A stretch of DNA of 27,006 bases from Actinomycetes bacterium. Its GTDB lineage: Bacteria > Actinomycetota > Actinomycetes > Actinomycetales > Cellulomonadaceae. The stretch lies in the NCBI GenBank assembly GCA_023424135.1, contig JAFAEH010000140.1, forward strand, positions 1 to 27,006. Reading direction: 5' to 3'. Shown one piece after another: positions 7,313 to 14,528 of the stretch; the first letter of the stretch is position 1; each line of letters begins with the position of its first letter. The notes beneath the pieces were generated by a model. It was not told the DNA's origin, searched no databases, and saw only the letters and a list, made by a program, of their open reading frames with translations. Both the position numbers and the translations under genes were made by a program.

Positions 7313-8986
7313 GTGAAGCAGCTCGGTGAGATCCTGCTCGACGAGGGTCTGGTGACGGAGGGTGAGCTGCTCGCGGCTCTCGACGAGCAGACCGCGATGG
7401 GCACGTCGCTGGGCCGCACGCTGGTGGAGCTCGGGATCATCTCCGAGGCCCAGCTCGTGCGTGCTCTCGCGGCCCAGGTGGGCATGGAGTTCGTCGACCT
7501 CGACGAGTACCCGGTGGACCGCAACGCGGTCGCGCTCGTCTCGGGCGAGGTCTGCCGTCGTCACGCGGTCCTCCCCGTGGCGCTGCGCGACGGTGCGCTC
7601 GTCCTCGCGACGGCCGACCCGGGCAACGTCGTCGCCGTGGACGACGTGCGCACGCTCGCACGGATGCCGGTCCTGCCTGTGGTCGCGACGTACGACAACG
7701 TGCTGCGTGCGATCGACCGGTTCTGCCGGGCGGACGGCGAGATGGAGGACCTGACCCAGGCGTTCGAGGACTCCACGCCGGAGCCCGAGGTCGACCTGTC
7801 CAGGATCGGCGACTCGATCGACGACGACGCGCCCATCGTCCGGTACGTCAACCTGCTCGTCACCCAGGCGATCACCGACCGTGCCTCCGACATCCACATC
7901 GAGCCGACCGAGCACGACCTGCGCGTGCGGTACCGGATCGACGGGGTGCTGCACGAGACGCAGCGATCGCCGAAGAACATCATCGGCGGAGTCATCAGCC
8001 GCGTGAAGATCATGAGCGACATCGACATCGCCGAGAAGCGCAAGCCGCAGGACGGCCGCATGTCCGTCAACCACAACGGGCGCAAGATCGACCTGCGTGT
8101 GGCGACGCTGCCGACCGTGTGGGGCGAGAAGATCGTCATGCGCATCCTCGACAACTCCACGGCGAGCCTGGACCTGCGTGACCTGTCGTTCCTCGAGCAC
8201 AACTACGAGACGTACCGGCAGTCCTACACCAAGCCCTACGGGATGCTGCTCGTCACGGGGCCGACCGGGTCGGGCAAGTCGACGACGCTGTACGCCACGC
8301 TCAACGCGGTCTCGAAGCCGGACATCAACGTCATCACCGTCGAGGACCCGGTCGAGTACCGCCTGCCGGGCATCAACCAGGTGCAGGTCAACCCGAAGGC
8401 CGGGCTGACGTTCGCCGCGGCGCTCCGCTCGATCCTGCGGTCCGACCCGGACGTCGTCCTCCTCGGTGAGATCCGCGACCACGAGACCGCGCAGATCGCC
8501 GTGGAGGCGGCGCTCACCGGCCACCTCGTGCTCTCGACGCTGCACACCAACGACGCACCCTCGGCCGTGACGCGCCTCACCGAGATGGGGATCGAGCCGT
8601 TCCTCGTCGGCTCGGCGCTCGACTGCGTCGTCGCCCAGCGGCTCGCGCGCAGGCTCTGCCCCAAGTGCAAGGAGCCGTACACGCCCACCCCCGAGGAGCT
8701 CGAGGCGGCACGCTTCCCGTGGGTGCCCGGCGAGCCGCTCCCCGAGCTGCACCGACCCGCCGGCTGCTCCGCGTGCTCGCGCACCGGCTACAAGGGGCGT
8801 CTCGCGCTGCACGAGGTCATGCAGGTCACCGAGGAGATCGAACGTCACGCCGTCGCGCACTCCTCGTCGGCCGAGATCGGCTCCACCGCCGTCAAGCAGG
8901 GCATGCGCACGCTGCGCGAGGACGGGTGGTTCAAGGTCGCGGCGGGCCAGACGTCGATCGAGGAGATCCTGCGCGTCGTCGCGTGA
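7313..8986 (+). CDS. pilB: Type IV pilus extension ATPase PilB (GspE/PulE family)
   Basis: A cytoplasmic hexameric motor that powers pilin addition. The 557-residue protein has an N-terminal MshEN/GspE-N region (about 1-150, starting KQLGEILLDEGLVTEGELL), a linker, and then the secretion ATPase core. The Walker A motif GPTGSGKS is at 316-323 (K322), an acidic box (ITVEDPVEY) follows, and the Walker B region DPDVVLLGEIRD has E386. The tetracysteine zinc site C449/C452 and C485/C488 separates extension ATPases from PilT. The GTG at 7313 has AGGGAGG at 7301-7307. It is the first gene of the pilus locus and is expected to act with PilC and the PilM-N-O complex encoded downstream. Confidence 0.96.
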   Translation: MKQLGEILLDEGLVTEGELLAALDEQTAMGTSLGRTLVELGIISEAQLVRALAAQVGMEFVDLDEYPVDRNAVALVSGEVCRRHAVLPVALRDGALVLATADPGNVVAVDDVRTLARMPVLPVVATYDNVLRAIDRFCRADGEMEDLTQAFEDSTPEPEVDLSRIGDSIDDDAPIVRYVNLLVTQAITDRASDIHIEPTEHDLRVRYRIDGVLHETQRSPKNIIGGVISRVKIMSDIDIAEKRKPQDGRMSVNHNGRKIDLRVATLPTVWGEKIVMRILDNSTASLDLRDLSFLEHNYETYRQSYTKPYGMLLVTGPTGSGKSTTLYATLNAVSKPDINVITVEDPVEYRLPGINQVQVNPKAGLTFAAALRSILRSDPDVVLLGEIRDHETAQIAVEAALTGHLVLSTLHTNDAPSAVTRLTEMGIEPFLVGSALDCVVAQRLARRLCPKCKEPYTPTPEELEAARFPWVPGEPLPELHRPAGCSACSRTGYKGRLALHEVMQVTEEIERHAVAHSSSAEIGSTAVKQGMRTLREDGWFKVAAGQTSIEEILRVVA

Positions 8987-9008
8987 GGCCCGTCGCCCGG
9001 CCGCCGCG

Positions 9009-9035
9009 CTCAAGTCACCGCCACGGGGGACCGAT
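9009..9035 (+). promoter_or_regulatory. Candidate sigma-28-type promoter of pilT
   Basis: CTCAAG (9009-9014), 16 nt, then CCGAT (9031-9035), in the 111-nt pilB-pilT gap. The 14 nt CCGCCGCGCTCAAG (9001-9014) recur exactly before pilM (17103-17116), and both copies end in GACCGAT. The pattern resembles the TAAA-N15-GCCGATAA consensus of FliA/WhiG factors. The expected transcription start is near 9042. Confidence 0.65.
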
Positions 9036-9097
9036 GACGTAGTACGACCCGCGTGCCTGCGGGTCACCCCGCGGCGGACCGGCTGGAGGCAGACGAC

Positions 9098-10603
9098 GTG
9101 AGTGAGACCTACAGGGGAGCGCCGGGCGAGCCGACGCGGCCCCTGCCGCCCTACCGGCCTGCGGGACCGCAGGCGAGCAGCGAGGGCACGTTCGGCGGCG
9201 CGGGGACCTACCAGCCCGTCCCGTCGCAGAGTCACGTGCCGTCGGGTCTCCCGCCGTACGTCCCGGGTGCGCCTGCGCCGGGACCGACGGGGCGGATCCC
9301 GGTCGGGACGGTGCCGCCGCCCGCGCACAGCCCGGCACCTGTCCTCCCGGGACAGGCGGCACCGCCGGCGCCCGCCGCGCATGCGGCCCCGGCGCAGCGG
9401 AGCGCGGGCCACGCGGCCCCGTCGCGTACGGGCCTCGGCGCGGCGCAGCGTGAGGACGGCGACGTCGCGATCGACGAGGTGCTCCGGGAGATGCACCGGC
9501 TCGGTGCCTCCGACGTGCACTTCACGGCAGGCACGCCGCCGATGGCGCGGATCTCTGGCGCGCTGCGCCCGCTCGACCAGTTCGGCAGCATGACGCCCGA
9601 GCCGATGCGTCGCTCGCTGTACGCGCTGCTCACGCAGAAGCAGCGCGAGCAGTTCGAGGCCAACCTCGAGCTCGACATCTCCTACGCCGTGCGCGGCCTC
9701 GCACGCTTCCGCGTGAACCTCTACCAGCAGCGCGAGACCATCGGGGCCGCGTTCCGTGTCATCCCCTACGAGATCAAGCCGCTCGAGGAGCTGGGCGTCC
9801 CGACGTCCGTCGGGTCGTTCGCGGGCCTGCCGCGCGGGCTCGTCCTCGTGACGGGCCCGACCGGGTCCGGCAAGTCGACGACGCTCGCGTCGATCATCGA
9901 CCTCGCGAACCGCACCCGCGAGGACCACATCATGACGGTCGAGGACCCGATCGAGTTCCTCCACCGGCACAAGAAGTGCATCGTCAACCAGCGTGAGGTC
10001 GGCCAGGACACCCACTCGTTCGCCAACGCGCTCAAGCACGTCCTGCGTCAGGACCCCGACATCATCCTGGTCGGGGAGATGCGCGACCTCGAGACCATCT
10101 CGGTCGCGCTGACCGCCGCCGAGACCGGGCACCTCGTGTTCGCGACCCTGCACACGCAGGACGCGGCGCAGACGATCGACCGCGTCATCGACGTGTTCCC
10201 CTCCCACCAGCAGGCGCAGGTGCGCACGCAGCTCGCCAGCGCCATCCAGGGCGTGGTGTGTCAGACCCTCGCGAAGAAGGCGAACGGCACGGGCCGCGTC
10301 GTCGCGACCGAGGTGATGATCGCCACGCCGGCGATCCGCAACCTCGTGCGCGAGGGCAAGACGCACCAGATCTACTCCGCGATGCAGGCGGGCGCCGACC
10401 AGGGCATGCACACCATGGACCAGCACCTGGCCGAGCTGGTCAAGCGCGGGAAGATCACCTACGAGGTGGGCCTGGAGAAGGCGCACCACGTCGAGGACTT
10501 CAACAAGCTCGTGGGCCGGACCGCCAGGGTCAACCAGGGCGCCTCGTCGCTGCAGGCCAACGCGTTCGGCAACCCGACCGGTGCGAGCCTGGGAGGCTAC
10601 TGA
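9098..10603 (+). CDS. pilT: Type IV pilus retraction ATPase PilT
   Basis: A cytoplasmic hexameric motor that depolymerises pili and drives twitching. The 501-residue protein is longer than the usual 340-380 because residues 1-120 are a proline/alanine/glycine-rich, probably disordered extension. The PilT core starts near D122 (DVAIDEVLREMHRLGASD). Walker A is GPTGSGKS with K259, then come the acidic box TVEDPIEF, Walker B DPDIILVGEMRD and the PilT-specific AIRNLVRE at 412-419. The zinc cysteines of PilB are absent. The GTG at 9098 is chosen for GGAGG at 9085-9089; an in-frame GTG at 9053 lies only about 11 nt after the expected transcript start. The stop overlaps the pilC ATG in TGATG. Confidence 0.95.
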   Translation: MSETYRGAPGEPTRPLPPYRPAGPQASSEGTFGGAGTYQPVPSQSHVPSGLPPYVPGAPAPGPTGRIPVGTVPPPAHSPAPVLPGQAAPPAPAAHAAPAQRSAGHAAPSRTGLGAAQREDGDVAIDEVLREMHRLGASDVHFTAGTPPMARISGALRPLDQFGSMTPEPMRRSLYALLTQKQREQFEANLELDISYAVRGLARFRVNLYQQRETIGAAFRVIPYEIKPLEELGVPTSVGSFAGLPRGLVLVTGPTGSGKSTTLASIIDLANRTREDHIMTVEDPIEFLHRHKKCIVNQREVGQDTHSFANALKHVLRQDPDIILVGEMRDLETISVALTAAETGHLVFATLHTQDAAQTIDRVIDVFPSHQQAQVRTQLASAIQGVVCQTLAKKANGTGRVVATEVMIATPAIRNLVREGKTHQIYSAMQAGADQGMHTMDQHLAELVKRGKITYEVGLEKAHHVEDFNKLVGRTARVNQGASSLQANAFGNPTGASLGGY

Positions 10604-11829
10604 TGGCCGTCATGCGGACGTACGAGTACGAGCTCGCCGACAAGACCGGCAAGGTCGTCAAGGGCCGGATCGACGCGCAGAACGAGGAGGCGGTCGCCAA
10701 CCGTCTGCGCTCGATGGGCATGGCGCCCATCGCGATCCACGAGGTCTCGAGCACGGGTCTGCAGACCGAGATCACGATCCCCGGCTTCGGGGACCGCGTG
10801 AAGCTCAAGGACCTCGCGGTCATGGCGCGTCAGCTCGCGACGATGATCAGCGCCGGGCTGTCTCTGCTGCGTGCGCTGTCGATCCTCGCGGAGCAGACCG
10901 AGAGCAAGCCGTTGGCGAAGGCGCTCGGTACCGTGCGCTCCGACGTCGAGACCGGCGGCGCCCTGTCCGAGGCGATGACGAAGCACCGCGAGGTGTTCCC
11001 GCCGCTGATGATCCACATGATCCGGGCCGGCGAGGTCGGCGGGTTCCTCGAGCGGGCGCTGATCTCCGTCGCTGAGAACTACGAGTCCGAGGTCAAGCTC
11101 CGCGCGCAGATCAAGTCGGCGATGACGTACCCGGTGATGGTGTTCATCATGGCGATCCTCGCCGTGGTCGGCATGCTGCTGTTCATCGTCCCGGTGTTCG
11201 AGCAGATGTTCACCGACCTGGGGGGCGCGCTGCCCGCACCCACCCAGTTCCTCGTCTTCCTGTCTGGCATCATGAAGTGGCTCGCGCCTCTGTTGGCGGT
11301 CGTCACGGTGGTGTTCGGCATCTGGTGGCGCAAGCACAAGAACGACGACGCGATCCGCGCGCGTGTGCAGCCGCTCACCTTGCGGCTCCCGGTGTTCGGC
11401 CCGTTGTTCAAGAAGGTCGCCATCGCCCGGTTCACCCGCAACTTCGGCACCATGCTGGGTGCGGGCGTGCCCATCCTCCAGGCGCTGGACATCGTGGGGG
11501 AGACGAGCGGGAACTACGTCATCGAGCTCGCCGTGCGCGACATCCAGCAGAGCGTCCGTCAGGGGCAGCCGCTGTCGGTGCCGCTTGCGAAGCACCCGGT
11601 GTTCCCGCCGATGGTGGTGCAGATGATCTCCACGGGTGAGGACTCGGGCTCGCTCGAGCAGATGCTGCAGAAGGTCTCGGTGTTCTACGACCAGGAGGTC
11701 GAGGCGACCACCGAGCAGCTCACGTCGCTCATCGAGCCGCTCATGATCGCGATCCTCGGCACCATCATCGGCGGCATGATCGTCGCCCTCTACATGCCGA
11801 TCTTCAGCATCTTCGAGCTCGTCCAGTGA
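10603..11829 (+). CDS. pilC: Type IV pilus inner-membrane platform protein PilC (T2SF family)
   Basis: A membrane platform that couples PilB/PilT rotation to pilin insertion or removal. The 408-residue protein has a short cytoplasmic N-terminus (YEYELADKTGKVVKGRIDA), then two T2SF repeats at about 70-195 and 270-398. Both contain the family's glycine-rich cytoplasmic helices (ARQLATMISAGLSLLRAL and ARFTRNFGTMLGAGVPILQAL). Membrane helices follow each repeat (AILAVVGMLLFIVPVF; MIAILGTIIGGMIVALYMP). The ATG at 10603 shares its A with the pilT stop and has GGGAGG at 10591-10596, so the gene is coupled to pilT. A longer frame from 10258 would lie inside pilT and is rejected. Confidence 0.96.
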   Translation: MAVMRTYEYELADKTGKVVKGRIDAQNEEAVANRLRSMGMAPIAIHEVSSTGLQTEITIPGFGDRVKLKDLAVMARQLATMISAGLSLLRALSILAEQTESKPLAKALGTVRSDVETGGALSEAMTKHREVFPPLMIHMIRAGEVGGFLERALISVAENYESEVKLRAQIKSAMTYPVMVFIMAILAVVGMLLFIVPVFEQMFTDLGGALPAPTQFLVFLSGIMKWLAPLLAVVTVVFGIWWRKHKNDDAIRARVQPLTLRLPVFGPLFKKVAIARFTRNFGTMLGAGVPILQALDIVGETSGNYVIELAVRDIQQSVRQGQPLSVPLAKHPVFPPMVVQMISTGEDSGSLEQMLQKVSVFYDQEVEATTEQLTSLIEPLMIAILGTIIGGMIVALYMPIFSIFELVQ

Positions 11830-11878
11830 CCGGGAACCCGGACGGACCGCAGCCAACCGGGTGATCGTGCGTCGGGGG

Positions 11879-11905
11879 CTCAAGGCCGGTGGCCGCCCGC
11901 CCGAT
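11879..11905 (+). promoter_or_regulatory. Candidate sigma-28-type promoter of pilA
   Basis: CTCAAG (11879-11884), 16 nt, then CCGAT (11901-11905), in the 146-nt pilC-pilA gap. The -35, spacing and -10 are the same as before pilT and pilM, although the surrounding bases differ. The expected start near 11912 would give a leader of about 64 nt before the pilin ATG. Confidence 0.65.
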
Positions 11906-11975
11906 GACCTGGACGCAGTGACCGAACGCCGGTCCGCCGGCACCTGACATACGACACCGAAAGCAGGGACCCAGC

Positions 11976-12395
11976 ATGATCGCTCGCGTCCGCACCACGA
12001 TCCAGAAGCGCGCCGAGGGTGAGAAGGGCTTCACGCTCATCGAGCTCCTCGTCGTCATCATCATCATCGGCATCCTCGCCGCGATCGCCATCCCGGCGTT
12101 CCTCAACCAGCGCCAGCGGGGCTGGGCGGCGCAGGCCGAGTCGGACATCAAGAACGCGGCGATCGCCGCCGAGTCGTACGCGGTCGGCAACAACGGCTCG
12201 TACGACGGCCTGACGTGGGACGCCGCGGCCGGTACGGGCACGCTCGGTGACAACGGCTTCAACGCCACGGAGGACGTCGTCCTGGCGATCACTGCGGCGA
12301 CCGACGCCGGCTTCACGCTGTCCGCCACGCACAACCTGCGTGACGGCACGTGGACCTACGACTCGGCCGACGGCGTCATCGAGTTCACCGAGTGA
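11976..12395 (+). CDS. pilA: Major type IV pilin precursor
   Basis: The structural subunit of the pilus. The 139-residue precursor has a basic 18-residue leader ending in G18, and the class III signal GEKG^FTLIELLVV: F19 is the expected N-methylated residue and E23 is the +5 glutamate. The hydrophobic assembly helix runs to about residue 42 (VVIIIIGILAAIAIPAFLNQRQ). The globular part of about 95 residues is small and lacks cysteines, so it has no disulfide-bounded D-loop of the Gram-negative kind. It should be processed by PilD at 16301. It has its own candidate promoter and a strong hairpin after it, which fits high, separate expression. It is the only clear major pilin in the window. Confidence 0.95.
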   Translation: MIARVRTTIQKRAEGEKGFTLIELLVVIIIIGILAAIAIPAFLNQRQRGWAAQAESDIKNAAIAAESYAVGNNGSYDGLTWDAAAGTGTLGDNGFNATEDVVLAITAATDAGFTLSATHNLRDGTWTYDSADGVIEFTE

Positions 12396-12412
12396 TCTCG
12401 AGCAGTTCCTGA

Positions 12413-12455
12413 CAGCGGTGTGGGGCGTCGTGCCAAGCGGCGCCCCACACCGCTG
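12413..12455 (+). terminator. 15-bp hairpin between pilA and the minor pilins
   Basis: CAGCGGTGTGGGGCG (12413-12427) pairs perfectly with CGCCCCACACCGCTG (12441-12455) around a 13-nt loop, 17 nt after the pilA stop and 34 nt before the next start. With no promoter motif after it, it most likely acts as a partial terminator or 3' stabiliser that keeps pilin mRNA in excess. Confidence 0.8.
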
Positions 12456-12489
12456 ACCACCATCGACGCGACGAGCTTTCGGAGGACCA

Positions 12490-13842
12490 GTGCAGACCTG
12501 GTGGCGCCGTATGCGCAGCACCGACGGCGGCGACGCCGGCCTCGGCCTGGCGGAGCTGCTCGTCGCGATGTTCATCTTCGCGCTCGTCAGCTCGGGGGTG
12601 GCGTACTCGCTCATCGGGATCCTCGGCCTGACGCGCGACGCCCGGGCCCGTGCGGTCGCCGCGAACCTCGCAGCCGAGGAGATCGACCTCGCGCGCGACT
12701 CGGCCGACCTGTTCGCGCTGCTCGACTCCGAGCGCACCGTCGCGCTCAACGGGGACGAGTTCGAGGTCGTCCGCCGCACACAGTGGGTCTCGGACCCCGG
12801 TGACGAGTTCACGTGCGGTGCCGGGACGGGCACCGGGTCGCTGCGGTACAAGCGGGTCAACGTCACCGTCACGTGGGGCGGCATGTCCGCGACCGCCGAG
12901 CCGGTGCGCAGTGACACGCTCATCAGCCCCGACGACCACATCAACGACCCGACCAAGGGCACCATCCTCGTCTCGGTCCTGCGGGCCGACGGCACGGGTA
13001 ACCAGGGCGTCACCGTGAGCGCGTCGCCGACCGTGGGGTCGGTGATCAGCCAGACCGACGCGCAGGGCTGCACCTACGTGCTCAAGGTGAACCCCGGCAC
13101 GTACACGGTCACGGCATCACGTGCCAACCACGTGAGCGACGCTCAGGCGACCGCACCGAGCCAGACGGTCGTCGTCGCGGCGGGCGCCACGGCGTCGGTC
13201 GGCTTCCAGCTCGACCAGGCGGCGACGTACAGCGCGACGCTCGCGCCCGGTGCGCCGGCCGGGACCAGGACGCCGACCGACCTGACGACGACCTTCACGA
13301 GCACCTACGGCTCCGTCGCCGTCAGCCCGAGCTCGGGCCAAGGGGGCACGACGCAGGCGTTCCGGCTGCACCCCTTCACGACCGGCTACCAGGCGTACGC
13401 CGGTACGTGCGCCGCGGCCGACCCCCGGCAGTGGCCCGAGGAGACGGTCGGTGGAGTGACCTTCGCCGGGACGTTGCCCGACGCGGTGGCCGCCGCACCG
13501 GGCGGGTCCGTGGCGCTCGGCGTGCCGATGGGGGTCGTCCAGGTCAGCGGCGGTAGCACGTCGGGCAGCAAGACCTACCTGCGGGCGGTCTCGCAGTCGT
13601 CCACCCCGGGGTGCGACTCGACCGTGACGTACACCTTCGGCTCGGTGATCCCGGCGTCCGGTTCCATCACCGTCGCGTTGCCGTACGGGTCGTGGCAGCT
13701 CTACCAGGGCACCAGCGGGTCGACGGGGACCGCGCTGGGGACGTCGCGCGTCACGGTGCCCGCCCCGGCGATCCCGACACGCACGACCATCAGCACGACC
13801 GGCGTCGTCACGTTCGACCCGCGCGTCGAGGTGGTCCCGTGA
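12490..13842 (+). CDS. Minor pilin-like protein with carboxypeptidase-regulatory/CnaB-like domain
   Basis: A 450-residue protein that begins as a prepilin: a short leader, then G17^LGLAELLVAMFIF with the +5 glutamate at E22 and a hydrophobic helix to about residue 40. After a pilin-like helix comes a region at about 155-220 (KGTILVSVLRADGTGNQGV, then a glycine/tyrosine turn NPGTYTVTA). This is typical of carboxypeptidase-regulatory or CnaB/prealbumin-like beta-sandwiches. The remaining 230 residues are Ser/Thr/Gly-rich and predicted beta. Four cysteines lie in the exported part. The GTG at 12490 has GGAGG at 12481-12485. It overlaps the next gene in GTGA. It is probably a minor pilin near the pilus tip; a role in adhesion is inferred. 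Confidence 0.8.
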   Translation: MQTWWRRMRSTDGGDAGLGLAELLVAMFIFALVSSGVAYSLIGILGLTRDARARAVAANLAAEEIDLARDSADLFALLDSERTVALNGDEFEVVRRTQWVSDPGDEFTCGAGTGTGSLRYKRVNVTVTWGGMSATAEPVRSDTLISPDDHINDPTKGTILVSVLRADGTGNQGVTVSASPTVGSVISQTDAQGCTYVLKVNPGTYTVTASRANHVSDAQATAPSQTVVVAAGATASVGFQLDQAATYSATLAPGAPAGTRTPTDLTTTFTSTYGSVAVSPSSGQGGTTQAFRLHPFTTGYQAYAGTCAAADPRQWPEETVGGVTFAGTLPDAVAAAPGGSVALGVPMGVVQVSGGSTSGSKTYLRAVSQSSTPGCDSTVTYTFGSVIPASGSITVALPYGSWQLYQGTSGSTGTALGTSRVTVPAPAIPTRTTISTTGVVTFDPRVEVVP

Positions 13843-14528
13843 CCCGGCGGTGGCGTGCCGCGCTCATCCGGCAGGACGAGCGTGGCGTGACGCTGCCCGA
13901 GCTGATCGTGACGGTCTTCCTGCTCGGGTTCCTGACGACGCTCATCCTCGGCCTCGTGACGACCTTCTCGCAGACGTTCACGCGGGACAGGTCCTCCGGC
14001 GACTCCACCATGGTCGCCGCTGCCGGCATGAAGGAGGTCACGCGCGTCATCCGCTCCGGTACCGAGCTGCGGCTGACCGGTGGAGGGTCGACCAGCGCGC
14101 CCGTCTTCGTCGACGCACGCGCGAACTCGGTGACGCTGTTCGCCTACATCGACACGAACGCGACGTCCCCGCGGCCGATCAAGGTGAGGTTCGCGATCGA
14201 CGCGCAGCGCCGGCTCGTGGAGACCCGGTGGCTCGCGACCACGACGACCAGCCCGTGGTCGTTCGCGGCGGAGGCGTCCCCGAGCTCGTCCCGTCCGGTG
14301 GCGCGGCGCATCCCGACGACGGCGGCGCCGTTGTTCGAGTACCTGGATGTGAACAACCAGGCGATGACGATCCCCAGTGCAGGCTTCAGCACCGATCAGC
14401 TGAGGTCGATCGCGGCGGTGCGCGTGACCTTGACCGTGCAGGCGGACGACACGCAGCGCGCGGACCCCGTCCAGATCCAGAACGCCGTCGGTATCCCCAA
14501 CCGGGGCATCTCTCGAGTGAGGCCGTGA
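13839..14528 (+). CDS. Minor prepilin (PilW/PulJ-like)
   Basis: A 229-residue protein with leader MTRRWRAALIRQDERG and cleavage signal G16^VTLPELIV. E21 is the +5 glutamate, followed by a hydrophobic helix (VFLLGFLTTLILGLVTTF). The soluble part is mainly beta-rich with no recognisable extra domain and no cysteine in the portion read. The length and layout match PilW/PulJ-type minor pseudopilins that help start assembly. The GTG at 13839 overlaps the previous stop by 4 nt, and the gene's own stop overlaps the next ATG by 1 nt. The three minor subunits are therefore likely made in fixed proportion. A longer frame from 13611 lies inside the previous gene and is rejected. Confidence 0.85.
   Translation: MTRRWRAALIRQDERGVTLPELIVTVFLLGFLTTLILGLVTTFSQTFTRDRSSGDSTMVAAAGMKEVTRVIRSGTELRLTGGGSTSAPVFVDARANSVTLFAYIDTNATSPRPIKVRFAIDAQRRLVETRWLATTTTSPWSFAAEASPSSSRPVARRIPTTAAPLFEYLDVNNQAMTIPSAGFSTDQLRSIAAVRVTLTVQADDTQRADPVQIQNAVGIPNRGISRVRP

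Noticed and set aside
7238..10489. Long minus-strand frame opposite pilB and pilT
   Set aside because: It is a compositional shadow of the two ATPase genes, which have complete motifs on the plus strand. The minus product is low complexity and has no ribosome site.
11830..11878. Possible terminator between pilC and pilA (CCGGG-AA-CCCGG and ACCCGG/CCGGGT)
   Set aside because: The stems are 5-6 bp, with a loop too small or too long, and are expected by chance at this GC content.
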